NCBI RefSeq assembly: GCF_900115955.1
Contig: NZ_FOYL01000001.1
Coordinates: forward strand, 1,233,639 to 1,297,638
DNA length: 64,000 bases
Source of the DNA: Lentzea waywayandensis
GTDB taxonomy: Bacteria > Actinomycetota > Actinomycetes > Mycobacteriales > Pseudonocardiaceae
Reading direction: 5' to 3'
Every line of letters starts with the position of its first letter. The stretch's first letter is position 1. The notes beneath the pieces were generated by a model, which ran no database searches, had not been told where the DNA came from, and worked only from the letters and a program-made list of their open reading frames with translations. Made by a program: the position numbers and the translations under genes. This document shows positions 35,614-44,868 of the stretch, in pieces.

Positions 35614-36150
35614 TCAGGCCGCCAGGCACAGGTCAGCTGACTCGAGGTCCGACCGCAGCAACCGCAACGCCGAGTGCAGACGGGACTTGACGGTCCCGAC
35701 CGGGATGCCGAGTTCCGTGGACACCTCGTCCGCCGTACGGCCGTAAAGGTAGGTCTGCACAACGACGTCGCGCTGACCGAGCCTCAGCTTCGCCAGCGCA
35801 TCGGCGAGCATGACCGAGTCGACGACGCGTGAGATCTCGCAGCGCTGCGCCGGGATGTTCGGCAGAGCCGTGTCGCCGGCTTCCTGCGGGCGACGGTTAC
35901 GCAGCCGGACGCGGTCGATGAAGAGGTTGCGCGCGACGGTCACCAGCCATGCTCGCGCGGCTTCAGGTCGGACCGCCAGGCGCGGCGTGCGCCAGGCACG
36001 CAGGAACGTCTCCTGCAAGATGTCCTCTGCGAGCAGAGCATCGCCGATGGTCAGCGTCCGCACGTACATGTGCACCGCGCGGCCGTGCCTGTTGTACAGG
36101 TCGGCGAGTGCACCGTCATCGAGTGTCGTTTCAAGCGTCTCGGTAGTCAT
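35614..36150 (-). CDS. ECF-type RNA polymerase sigma factor
   Basis: A 178-residue sigma-70 family factor with region 2 (LADLYNRHGRAVHMYVRTL, LAEDILQETFLRAW) and region 4 (LRLGQRDVVVQTYLYGRTAD, LGIPVGTVKSRLHSALRLLR). These recognise -10 and -35 elements of a small regulon. No anti-sigma gene with a transmembrane helix is adjacent. A stand-alone receiver protein is encoded 108 bp upstream on the same strand. No strong ribosome binding site precedes ATG 36150. Confidence 0.88.
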   Translation of the reverse strand: MTTETLETTLDDGALADLYNRHGRAVHMYVRTLTIGDALLAEDILQETFLRAWRTPRLAVRPEAARAWLVTVARNLFIDRVRLRNRRPQEAGDTALPNIPAQRCEISRVVDSVMLADALAKLRLGQRDVVVQTYLYGRTADEVSTELGIPVGTVKSRLHSALRLLRSDLESADLCLAA

Positions 36151-36258
36151 GCAGGAACTGTGCGCCGCGCCACACCTTGCGCGAATCAGTCGCCAGACCG
36201 AACCTGGCCAAGTAGTTGTGGAGCCCTTGGCCGGGACCGAAGTCCGACCTCGCCTATG

Positions 36259-36627
36259 TCATCTGTCGCACCGGTGCGGCGCGGCGAGCAACGCGTCCAC
36301 AAGCCGGTCCGAGTAGCCGTCCTTGGCGAGGAACACATAGGCGCCGGCCATGATCGCGTTAGCAGCGCACGCGTTGTCCAGACTCATCGCCACCACGGGA
36401 ATCCCGAGCTGCTCGGAGAAGATCCTCAGCAGCGACAGGCCTTCGCGTTCCGTGGGGAGCAGGACGTCGACGATTGCGACACCAGGCCCGGTCTCCGAGG
36501 CCAGGCGCACGGCTAGCTCTGAACCACTCGCCTCCCCGACCACCTTGAATCCCTGGTGTGCCAGCAGGAACGTTCGTATGGCGCCACGGACCCGCGGGTC
36601 GTCGTCGACGATCAGCACGCGGATCAC
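36259..36627 (-). CDS. Stand-alone response-regulator receiver protein
   Basis: A 122-residue protein consisting of a single REC domain. GTG 36627 has GGAGG 5 nt upstream; the longer frame to 36732 lacks one. VLIVDDDPRVR forms the acidic pocket, GVAIVDVLLPTEREG contains the phospho-acceptor Asp, and FLAKDGY holds the conserved Lys; Ser in AMSLDN takes the Thr switch position. There is no output domain. It may relay phosphate or control the sigma factor encoded just downstream. No histidine kinase is nearby. Confidence 0.85.
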   Translation of the reverse strand: MIRVLIVDDDPRVRGAIRTFLLAHQGFKVVGEASGSELAVRLASETGPGVAIVDVLLPTEREGLSLLRIFSEQLGIPVVAMSLDNACAANAIMAGAYVFLAKDGYSDRLVDALLAAPHRCDR

Positions 36628-36954
36628 TGGGCCTCCTACGAACAGGGCATCAGCACCTAGTAGACACTCGGTCACCCAGCGATGTGGAGTGGCAGATGAC
36701 GGGTGCCGCCCGCGACATTTGTCGCAAGCCACCCGTACTCAGCTGTTCGAAGTCAGCACTCAGGTGCACGGTCCGAACAACCGCGACAGCGAGCGCTGGC
36801 AATCGGGCCGGCGCCCAGTCTGCACCAGATGTGCGAGGGCGACCGCCACGACGGCAAGACCGACAGCCGGAATCCAAAGATCCCAGCACAACGGCTGAAC
36901 GACGCCGTCCGATGCATCCAAAGACCACTTCTCGTTTGGGTGTGTTGCGGGTAG
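36628..36954. other. Upstream region of the receiver-sigma genes
   Basis: No gene is seen in these 327 bp. A short palindrome GCGACATTTGTCGC (36712-36725, 6-bp arms) lies about 85 bp before the receiver gene start and is a candidate operator. The 3' part borders the IS5 remnant. Confidence 0.45.
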
Positions 36955-37470
36955 GCGATATCAACGATCAACGATGTGGAGAAGTGGCGCCGGAGCCGTT
37001 GTGGCTGCCGGCACAGCTGCTGCTGCCCGATGCGCCTCAAAAGTGTGCCTGGTCGGCGCTACCGCCGTCGTGCGGAGTCAGTACCCCCGACCGGCATCGC
37101 AGGTTCACCGAGTGGGTCGAGGCAGACGTGTTTGCCCGGCTGCATCAGATGATGCTGGAGCCGCTCGGCTCAGCCGGCGCGATCGACTGCTCGCGTGCTC
37201 GGTGGACTACATGCAGGTCCTGGCGGTCAAAGGCGGGACCTGACCGGGCCCAGCCCGGTGGATCGGGGCAAGCCCGGCAGCAAGATCCACGCCACGAGCG
37301 ACCGCAACGGCCTGCCGCTGACTGTGGGCGTCTCTGCGGCCAACCGCAACGACCACCTGGAGCTGGAGGCCGTCATCGACGGTGTGGTCCCGATCAGGGG
37401 CCCGCCCGCAGGCATCGTCGCCAGCCGCGCAAGCCGCCCGCGGACAAGGATTACGACTGGTGACGGTGTG
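36955..37470 (+). pseudogene. IS5-family transposase remnant
   Basis: Blocks HRRFTEWVEADVFARLHQMM, LEPLGSAGAID, SVDYMQVLAVKGGT and PVDRGKPGSKIHATSDRNGL followed by VGVSAANRNDHLELEAVIDG match IS5/IS1182-like transposases. At least two frameshifts (near 37190 and 37400) occur, and the C-terminal catalytic part is missing after DKDYDW. No terminal repeats were identified. Confidence 0.8.
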
Positions 37471-37732
37471 GACGTCGTGGCGCGTGGCGGGCTTGTGGTT
37501 GGGCAGTCCCGCGGGGCGTCCTGGGCCGAGCCGGGGGGTTCGAGAAACGGGCCGGACAGGCGAGTTGCGGGTGTAGGTTCCAAAATCCCCGGCGGACTCT
37601 GGCTGGGCTCAGGCGTTGGGGCGGCCGAGGTTTCTCCGTGGGGCGGCGCAGGTCTGTGGTGAGGTCGCGGGCGAGTCGGAGCTGGGCACAGGCGGTGATC
37701 AGCAGCCAGGTCCGGCTGTCGGCCGCCGTCAT
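37465..37732 (-). pseudogene. C-terminal fragment of an NF041680-type transposase
   Basis: MTAADSRTWLLITACAQLRL, DLRRPTEKPRPPQRLSPARV and RRGFWNLHPQLACPARF closely match the C-terminal domain of this actinobacterial transposase family (consensus RWTWLIIAAYTQLRLAR, RVRRGFRNLRAKTGTPA). Only about 90 residues remain. It abuts the IS5 remnant on the opposite strand. Confidence 0.65.
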
Positions 37733-37942
37733 GTTTTCGGCGACCAGCATTCGATACTGATCACTTGGTAGAAGTTGTCTGACCGCCTACGCGAAGCTTC
37801 CCAGGCTGCCGGACGAGCGACACAGAACAAATAGATCCATAATGGACGCCGCGTGAGTTCCATCAGGCGAGACGATGTTCGCACTAAACGAAGCGGAGGC
37901 CGGGATACCCCTGCCCCCGCAATCTGCATGTTTGTCTGTCTG

Positions 37943-38872
37943 TCAGGCGCGAACGTAGGACTTCACACCGGCAGGTAGGCCGAGCGCCGCGGTGTCGCGC
38001 ACGTCATCAGTGACGACAGCCGACTTGCCCTTGCAGCCCGGTTCCGACCAGATCTTCACGGCACCGTCGGTGGTCAGCGACCGGAAGCCGCCACGCAGGT
38101 CCGCGCAGCTGGCTGTGACACCGCCGCCGGTGGCGAAGTTGTTGCCGCTGAAGTCGTCGAAGTCCTTGCCCGTGAAGAACGAGACGAAAGTGGCGGGCTT
38201 GCCGTTGCCGCTGGCCGGCGCGGGTGGTGTGGTCGTCTGGACGGGCGCCGCGGCACGCTTGCCCTCCGGGTTGACCACGAACCACTTGTTACCGACGTTC
38301 TGCCCCTTGATATCGCCGGCCTGCTGGTCCTTCGCGAACAGGTACAGGGGACGGCCGCCGAGCGTGACCTGCGTCCGGCCGTCGTTGCGCTTGATGAAGC
38401 CGATGTTCTCCCGCTTGATGCCGGAGAACATCACTTTGCCTCCGTTGCCGACCACGACCGGCGGCCACTGCTTCTCGCACTCGCCGTTGCAGTTCGACAC
38501 CTTGGTACCGACTGGGTCGTCGCTGAACCAGTAGATGGTGCGGCCCACGCCGTTCACGACCGCGGGATCAAGTCCGCCGGCCTCGGCGGATCGCAGCTCG
38601 ACCCACTTGGCCTTGACCTCCGGGGCGGCGGCGGCAGGCGCCTTGTCCCCGCTCGACTGGTCCGCTTTGCTGGACTTGTTGGTACCTCTGAAGAGATCAA
38701 CGCCATCCACATTGGACTCTGCAACGGGGTCGGCCCCTCCCTTTGGCTGCTGCGTTTCCTGCGCAGCCGGGGCGGGCGTGCCGGACTGCGCATCCGTGCT
38801 GCCGCAGGCGCTCAGTACGACAACGCTGGCGGCGCCGAGGGCGACCAGGACTCCAAACCGCTTGCGATGCAT
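37943..38872 (-). CDS. Lipoprotein with secreted repeats and a crystallin-like C-terminus
   Basis: A 309-residue lipoprotein; ATG 38872 follows GGAGAG at 6 nt. Lipobox VLSACG. A linker rich in Ala, Gln and Pro leads to two repeats of the COG4315/PF03640 secreted-lipoprotein family: RTIYWFSDDPVG with NCNGECEKQWPP, then RPLYLFAKDQQAGDIKG with NKWFVVNPEGK. The C-terminal 80 residues (ASCADLRGGFRSL, KIWSEPGCKGKSAVV) look like a single beta/gamma-crystallin-type or I36-inhibitor-like domain. It is anchored outside the membrane. It lies among IS remnants but is intact. Its role is unknown. Confidence 0.82.
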   Translation of the reverse strand: MHRKRFGVLVALGAASVVVLSACGSTDAQSGTPAPAAQETQQPKGGADPVAESNVDGVDLFRGTNKSSKADQSSGDKAPAAAAPEVKAKWVELRSAEAGGLDPAVVNGVGRTIYWFSDDPVGTKVSNCNGECEKQWPPVVVGNGGKVMFSGIKRENIGFIKRNDGRTQVTLGGRPLYLFAKDQQAGDIKGQNVGNKWFVVNPEGKRAAAPVQTTTPPAPASGNGKPATFVSFFTGKDFDDFSGNNFATGGGVTASCADLRGGFRSLTTDGAVKIWSEPGCKGKSAVVTDDVRDTAALGLPAGVKSYVRA

Positions 38873-39177
38873 GGTTCTCTCCGATCCAGGCTTGCGGACT
38901 CTGTTCCGTGTCTCGTACACAGCACGCAGCCACGCCGCATTCGGTTCAACGAACTTCCCACGAAACGCTGCCAGCACTGAGATCTCTACCGACCACACTG
39001 GACTGTTATCGTCTCCCGCCTTCGGGAGAACGTCTGACAGGGGGCGAATTCGGCATGCCCGGCCCGGCTCCGTCTGCACTTTCGGGCAAGAATCTGTGAC
39101 CGTACGGCCCGAAGTAGCCGATCGCGCTTTCGTTCTCCATCCCCCTAGCTCAGGCTGTGGCCGTGACCGGTCGCCCG
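38873..39177. other. Upstream region of the lipoprotein gene
   Basis: This 305-bp region holds no gene. It contains a 7-bp-arm hairpin TCTCCCG-CCTT-CGGGAGA at 39012-39029, which might be a regulatory site or weak terminator. The right part runs into the IS3 fragment. Confidence 0.4.
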
Positions 39178-39523
39178 CCGCGATTAGGTCGCCGGCTGCG
39201 TGGTGCACACCGACCACGGATCGCGATTTCGATCCAGAAAGTTCGTCCGCACGCTCGCGCGCCACGGCTTGTTCGGCTCGATGGGCCGGGTCAGCGCGGC
39301 GGGCGACAACGCCGCGATGGAAAGCTTCTTTGCGTTGCCGCAGAACAATGTTCTCAAGCGGCGCACCTGGTCCACCCGTGACGAACTCCGGATCGCGATC
39401 GTCACCTGGATCGAACGCACCTACCACCACCGCAGACGCCAAACAGCCCTTGGCCGGTTGCCCCCCATCGAACACGGAGTCTCAATGATCGTGTCAAGCC
39501 GCTTGGGCCGTGGGTTGTGGTGA
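39178..39523 (+). pseudogene. IS3-family OrfB C-terminal fragment
   Basis: VVHTDHGSRFRSRKFVRTLA, GSMGRVSAAGDNAAMESFFA, ELRIAIVTWIERTYHHRRRQ and ALGRLPPIE match the end of the IS3 integrase domain, including HTDHGS with the second catalytic Asp and the MESFF Glu. The first catalytic block and orfA are absent. It is distinct from the element at 29946. Confidence 0.8.
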
Positions 39524-40495
39524 GCGATGGAACTCTCGGCCATTGCGCAGAAGCGCCCAGATGACATCGATCAGTCGGCGCGCCAACGCGATGAGCGCTT
39601 GGGTGTGAACCTTGCCCTCGTCTCGTTTACGCAGATGAAAGCGGCGAGATGGTCCGTCCTGGACCTTGATCGAGGACAGGGCGGCCAGATAGAAGACGCG
39701 GCGCAGGCCGCGGTGATAGAGCGCTTGGGCCGGGTGCAGGTTGCCCCGCACCCGGCCGGAGTCACGCGGCACCGGGACGAGTCCGCCGTAGGCGGCCAAC
39801 CGCCCGGAGTTGCCGAACGCCGCGCGCAGGTCACCGCCAGTGCCAGCCAGCAGCTGCCCGCCCAGGATCGGACCGAACCCGTCAACGCTCGTGATCGGAC
39901 CGGCGTGCGGGTGCTCCCCAAAACGCTCAGCGATGCGCTTGTCGACATCCTTGATCTCAAGATCGAGCTCAAGCAGCTGACGTGCGAGCCGGACAATCAG
40001 CGGCACGGCGGCGGCTTCCGCAGGCAGGGCAACGGTTTGCTCATCAGCAGCGGCGATGGCCTTGTCCACCGTGGACGCAATGCTCCTGGGCCAGGCACCG
40101 CCGGCACGCAACTGCTCGGTCAGGCCAGCCGCGCCCGCCTCCCGGATACCGTCCGGGGTGCAGTAGCCGGTGAGCAGGATCAGCGCCGAACGAGTGGAGT
40201 AGTCGAAAGCACGTTCCAGATCAGGGAAGATCGAGCCAACCAGCTCACGCAGCCGGTTGACCCGCGCACCCAGTCCTCCATCAGCTCCTCCAGCCGCGCG
40301 GTCAGGATCCGCAGCTCGGCCACGATGTCGTCCGGACCGGCCACCGCGGTCAGGTCACCACGCAGGCGGGCGGTCTCGGCAATCGTGCGGGCATCCTTGG
40401 CGTCGGTCTTGCCCTCACCGGGAAACGTACCGGCCATCCGGTTGACCAACCGGCCCGGCACATACAGCACAGGCCGGCCCGGTCCACAACCGACC
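39494..40495 (-). pseudogene. IS110-family transposase, frameshifted and N-terminally truncated
   Basis: Readable blocks: LYVPGRLVNRMAGTFPGEGK, TDAKDARTIAETARLRGDL, AELRILTARLEELMEDWVRG, then after frameshifts EHPHAGPITSVDGFGPILGG, FGNSGRLAAYGGLVPVPRDS and YHRGLRRVFYLAALSSIK. These are the KTDxxDA and transposase_20 regions of IS110 elements. The first DEDD residues are missing at the junction near 40495 with the RepSA remnant. Confidence 0.85.
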
Positions 40496-40514
40496 GACCA
40501 CCACTAACGGCAAG

Positions 40515-41511
40515 GTCCGGCCATGCACGGGCTGCGGCAAGCGGCACCACGGCGACGATCCCCGCATCGGCGGTGCCGTCGACGCTGGGACCTACGACTA
40601 CACGGGCTCGGTTCTTTGGCAGGCACACGCAGGCAAGCTGTGGCACCGATTCGCCATCGCCCTGCGCCGCAAGCTCGCTGGCGCGGCCGACCTGAAGGTC
40701 TCCGAGTTCAAGAACCGCGCCTGGCTCTCCTACGCCAAAGTCGCCGAATACCAGAGGCGCGGCCTGGTCCACTTCCACGTCATCGTGTGCGTCGACGGAC
40801 CAGACGGGCCACATGACCCCAACCCCGGTCTGGGCCACGGCCAAACTCCTCTCCGACTGCGTCAAGGCCGCTGCCCGGTCCGTGGAGATCGACACCACGC
40901 GCCCGGACGGCTCCGCTCTGCGCCTCGCGTGGGGCGAACAAGTGGACACAAAGAGCATCCGCCCAGCGAACGCCTCCCAGGTGGAAGACGAGTCCGGCGA
41001 GATCAGCGAGGCCCGACTGGCGAGCTACGTCGTCAAGTACGCACCAAAGGCACCGGTGCGAAAGCCACGGCGGACCGGCCGATCCGCTCACAGCTGGACA
41101 TCGACGTCCTGCACATCGCCGACCACCACCGGCGGATGGTGCAGACCGCATGGGACCACAGCGGCCTGGCCGACTTCGAGGAACTGAACCTGCGCAAGTG
41201 GGCACACATGCTCGGGTTCAGCGGCCACTTGCACAAAATCCAAGCACTACTCGACCACCTTCCGTTCCGTCCGCGAAGAGCGCAGGACGTTCCGGACGCT
41301 CGAAATGTTCAAGCGCCTCGAACTCGATCCCGCGGCGGTGGTCTTCGTCAACAACTGGCAGTACGCCGGGTCCGGCTACGACAACGACGCGGAACGCGAA
41401 CTCGCGGCCTACATCGCCGAACGCGTCCGCGCACAACGTCTGCGCAAGTACGTACAGGAGGGGGACAACGCCATGTCCGAGCGAGTCACGGACGCTCACT
41501 CGCAAGCTTGA
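40515..41511 (+). pseudogene. repSA: RepSA-like replication initiator remnant of an actinomycete integrative element
   Basis: Blocks in several frames: CGKRHHGDDPRIG, TYDYTGSVLWQAHAGKLWHR, YAKVAEYQRRGLVHFHVIVC, then WATAKLLSDCVKAAARSVEI and LRLAWGEQVDTKSIRP, SYVVKYA, RRMVQTAWDHSGLADFEELN, and a last piece RTLEMFKRLELDPAAVVFVN with YIAERVRAQRLRKYV. This is the RepSA/pSAM2-type rolling-circle initiator, identifiable by the HFH motif. At least three frameshifts (near 40820, 41045 and 41260) make it non-functional, and its 5' end is replaced by the IS110 fragment. It marks a decayed AICE. Confidence 0.82.
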
Positions 41512-41639
41512 CGGCACCAGGGCGACAGCATGGACCGCCAAATCTCGCCGCGCGGTGATCAGCTTGTTCTCGCGTTCGGTCACAAGGTAGGAGGCGAGTT
41601 CGCAACCAATCCCATGTCGGGGCTCCGAGCGAATCAGGG

Positions 41640-41790
41640 GGACACGGCGAACCAGGTCGACCCGCGGTCGGTGGTCAATCCGAAGCAGGGGCGGCAACTG
41701 CTCGCGGCCGTCACCTACGCCGGACGGCAGCCCGGCTGGTACGACTATCCGAGACTTCGAGATCAGGCCTGTTCGCGGGGCGTGAGGTCC
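41640..41790 (+). pseudogene. Possible integrase fragment
   Basis: VDPRSVVNPKQGRQLLAAVT resembles the segment that begins the catalytic domain of actinobacterial tyrosine recombinases (PRSVVNPxQARxLLAAV). The similarity stops after about 25 residues. Its place just beyond RepSA fits the rep-xis-int order of AICEs, but the evidence is short. Confidence 0.35.
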
Positions 41791-41836
41791 TTCCGCAGGA
41801 TCGCGTCGATCACCTGCCGGTGGTTGCGCCACCGCC

Positions 41837-41873
41837 CGCCCTTACTGCCCGCTCTACGCGGGCAGTAAGGGCG
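41837..41873. terminator. Strong hairpin, 16-bp arms
   Basis: Arms 41837-41852 and 41858-41873 are perfectly complementary around a 5-nt loop (core TTACTGCCCGC/GCGGGCAGTAA). It lies between the AICE debris and the LAL-transporter block and probably acts as a terminator, in either direction. Confidence 0.75.
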
Positions 41874-42043
41874 CGATCGCTGTCCGGGCCTTGTTCGTCA
41901 GCTCACCACGTCCGACCACACACCGTCATCTGCACACGATCATGAAAAAGATCCGCAGGACACGCCCTGGACCAGGCAGTCTGCCCTGCTAGGCGACCTT
42001 CTGGGTGTTCCGCGATCAAGCAAGGCGAGCTAGGCTCCATACC

Positions 42044-42910
42044 ATGACGAGGCTTGCGCCGGAGCATACAGGTGGGCTAGCGCAGATACCTGCGGGCGGG
42101 GTAGCGCAGAAGTTGGTGGACCGCGCGACTGAGCCGGATATTCTATGCGGCCAATTGCGCGATCTTGTGCAGCGACGCGGCGGGGTCGTGCTCGTGGCAG
42201 GCGAGGCGAGGTCAGGGACGTCGGGCCTGCTACGTGCGATGGTCGACCGCCTCGACAGCAACATCAAACTTGTCTGGGCAGCAGGGGATGTGCTTGGCCA
42301 GGCTTTCCCATTGCTGCCGTTGGCTGACGCGGTCGGCAGCACTGAGCACTCCGGGATCTCTGCTCTCCTGCGAGACAACGCCGCGAACAGCGCAACTGTT
42401 GCAGACGCTGTGCTCGCGGCATCCCGGCAGTTGCCTGCCTGGGTGGATGATCTCTGTTCTGTCTCGCCGCTCGTCCTTATCCTCGACGATCCACATTGGG
42501 CGGACAGCGCCTCCGTCCATTTGTGGCATCGGTTGACACGAAAAACAAGGCAGCTACCGCTCCTGCTGGCCGGAGCCATGCGCCCTGGCCATGACCAGCA
42601 AGACCTGGCCGCGCTGCGCCGACGGATGATCGACATCCGTGCTGTGGGGCGTGCAGCGCTGATTGACTTGGAGCCATTGACCTCCAATGCGGTCACTGAA
42701 CTGATCACCATACTTGTTGGCGGCAAGCCGGCCAGGCGGCTCTCCGAGCTAGCAGTTGGAACACGTGGAAATCGGTTCTACATCACCGAACTGATGAGCG
42801 CGCTCGCCCACGCAGGCGCACTAATTGGGACGAATGTTTCTCATGTTCTAGCCAAGCTCAGTCTCCGAAGTCGAGTCGACATCGCCCGAGTGGTCAGCAA
42901 TCACTCGTGA
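42044..42910 (+). pseudogene. LAL-type LuxR regulator collapsed by an internal deletion
   Basis: A 288-codon open frame, paralogous to the 943-residue regulator at 50053. The N-terminal ATPase region is recognisable (VDDLCSVSPLVLILDDPHWA is Walker B; RRLSELAVGTRGNRFYITEL). The Walker A motif is degenerate: GEARSGTSG instead of GEAGSGKSS, without the Lys. Near codon 262 the sequence jumps to NVSHVLAKLSLRSRVDIARV, which is the last part of a LuxR helix-turn-helix. About 660 residues present in the paralogue are missing, including the middle helices and the first half of the HTH. It cannot bind ATP or DNA normally. It lies just upstream of the ABC transporter operon. Confidence 0.8.
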
Positions 42911-42973
42911 TGAGCCGTTCGATTTCTCATCCCAGCGGGCAGGTCGATGCAATTTCGCGGAAACGGAGCGTAG

Positions 42974-43969
42974 GTGGAGGCGGTCCGATACGTACTGCGC
43001 AAGGCAATCGGATGGTTCATGATGATCCTTATCGCGATCAACGCAACCTACTTCTTCGCTACGCTGTTTCTGGATCCGAGGTCGAACTATCGTGATCTGC
43101 GGCCGACCCGCAGCGACGAGGAGATCGGCGACGCACTTGCTCTCTACGGGCTTGATCCCCGTATGCCTGCAGTAGACCGTTGGTGGAGTTGGCTCAGCGA
43201 TGTCATCCTGCGGTTCGACTGGGGTCACTCGCCTACAGGCGTGCCGGTGGGCTCCGAGATACCGCACAGGGCACTTCTCAGCGGTCAGTTGATCTTGGCT
43301 GGCGTGGTGCTATCAGTCATTCTAGGCGTGGCGCTTGGGGTTTACACGGCTAGTAGGCAATACGGCATAGCTGACAGGGTTCTCCAGACACTTTCAGTTC
43401 TGCTCTACAACATGCCTGTCGTAGTGAGCGCACTGGGCCTCATACTACTCGCGGTGTGGTTTAATCAGAAACTTGGGCAGACCGTTCTGTCGGTAGCCGG
43501 AGCAGGTACACCTGGCGGCGTAGCCGGCGGCTTCTGGCCAGTGTTGCTCGACCGGGCCAATCACCTCGTCTTGCCCACCATCAACCTGACATTGCTTGGC
43601 AGCGCCGGATGGCACCTCACACAACGATCGCTATTGCTTGACAATATCAACGCCGACTACGTGCGGACCGCGCGCGCGACTGGTCTCACTCGCACGCAAG
43701 CGATTCGACGGCACGCGTTGCGCTCGTCAACGATCCCGACGGCCACGTCAATTGCATTCACGATTCCAGCAGTGTTCACCGGTGCAGTTATAACTGAGAG
43801 CGTCTTTGGATGGGAGGGAATGGGGCGATACTTCATCCAAACGATCATTAGAAATGACGTTCATGGAGTCGTCGCCGTAGCGGCGTTCGGCGCCGCGGCC
43901 ACTGCCGCAGGAGCGATCTTCGCCGATATTGCTACCGCCATACTCGACCCGAGGGTCCGGGTGAACTGA
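42974..43969 (+). CDS. Peptide-type ABC transporter permease (DppB/OppB family)
   Basis: A 331-residue inner-membrane permease with the DppB layout: an N-terminal helix (GWFMMILIAINATYFFATLF), an extracytoplasmic segment of about 75 residues, and five C-terminal helices. The cytoplasmic EAA loop is DYVRTARATGLTRTQAIRRH. GTG 42974 has GGAG at 6 nt. The stop overlaps the start of the next permease by 1 nt. Third codon positions are visibly less GC-rich than in flanking genes, suggesting acquisition. The substrate is unknown (di/oligopeptide or similar). Confidence 0.9.
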   Translation: MEAVRYVLRKAIGWFMMILIAINATYFFATLFLDPRSNYRDLRPTRSDEEIGDALALYGLDPRMPAVDRWWSWLSDVILRFDWGHSPTGVPVGSEIPHRALLSGQLILAGVVLSVILGVALGVYTASRQYGIADRVLQTLSVLLYNMPVVVSALGLILLAVWFNQKLGQTVLSVAGAGTPGGVAGGFWPVLLDRANHLVLPTINLTLLGSAGWHLTQRSLLLDNINADYVRTARATGLTRTQAIRRHALRSSTIPTATSIAFTIPAVFTGAVITESVFGWEGMGRYFIQTIIRNDVHGVVAVAAFGAAATAAGAIFADIATAILDPRVRVN

Positions 43970-44868
43970 TGGCTGAGACTCGCGTGAGCAAGTACATCGA
44001 GCCGCCACACCTGCGGCTCAGCCGGAACCGCTTGTACCGACGCCGGTTCGCTCGTAACCGAGGCGCAATGATCGGTCTCATGTTGCTCGGATTCCTTGTC
44101 ATCTATGCCACACTGGGCGGGCTGTTGACACCGTGGCATTGGTCCGACCAAGACTTTCTGGCTTTGACCGAACGTCCCAGCGGACGACATCTCATGGGAA
44201 CCAATCAGGGTGGCGGCGATGTGCTCGCCCAAACCGTGGTGGGGCTGCGGCGATCATTGATGATCGGGCTGAGCGTTTCATGCATGACTACGCTGATCTC
44301 GGCGATGGTCGGTGCGTTCGCTGCATACTTCGGCGGCTGGATCGAGCGACTTGCGCTAGCGCTGATCCATTTTCTACTCATCGTTCCGTCGTTCCTGGTG
44401 CTCGCACTGGTGTCGAACCGCGTTGGCGGCGACTGGTTGGTGCTTGTCTTTGCGCTCGCCCTGTTCGGCTGGATGATTGCCGCCCGCGGAGTGTGGTCTA
44501 TGTCGACTTCCTTGCGTGAGCGAGACTACATATTGGCTGCCGAGTTCATGGGGGTCCCGAAGTGGCGAATCGTGTTGCGTCACATTTTACCGCATCTCAG
44601 TTCCCTCTTGGTCGTCAATTTCTCGCTCGGAGTCACCGCGGCTGTACTCGCTGAAACCTCGCTGAGCTTCCTCGGGTTCGGCGTGAAACCTCCGGATGTA
44701 TCACTAGGGTCTATGCTAGCCGACGGCGCAGGCGTGATCAGCAGTGCCTCGTGGCTGTTTGCATTTCCTGCCGCATTTCTCCTGTTGTTCACCATGTCGA
44801 TGACCCTGATCGCCGATGGTGTGCGTGATGCGTTGGATCCCGTTTCCGCCGAAGCGAGCCGGAGATGA
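43969..44868 (+). CDS. Peptide-type ABC transporter permease (DppC/OppC family)
   Basis: The second permease, 299 residues, pairing with the upstream DppB-like protein. It has the OppC_N region (FARNRGAMIGLMLLGFLVIY), the DppC-typical HLMGTNQGGGDVLAQ, and the EAA loop DYILAAEFMGVPKWRIVLRH. Five or six helices follow. The start ATG overlaps the stop of the previous gene (TGATG) and the stop overlaps the ATPase start (ATGA), so translation is coupled throughout. Confidence 0.9.
   Translation: MAETRVSKYIEPPHLRLSRNRLYRRRFARNRGAMIGLMLLGFLVIYATLGGLLTPWHWSDQDFLALTERPSGRHLMGTNQGGGDVLAQTVVGLRRSLMIGLSVSCMTTLISAMVGAFAAYFGGWIERLALALIHFLLIVPSFLVLALVSNRVGGDWLVLVFALALFGWMIAARGVWSMSTSLRERDYILAAEFMGVPKWRIVLRHILPHLSSLLVVNFSLGVTAAVLAETSLSFLGFGVKPPDVSLGSMLADGAGVISSASWLFAFPAAFLLLFTMSMTLIADGVRDALDPVSAEASRR

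Noticed and set aside
38873..39475. Extended N-terminus of the secreted-repeat lipoprotein
   Set aside because: The extension is antisense to an IS3 fragment; the lipobox lies just after ATG 38872.
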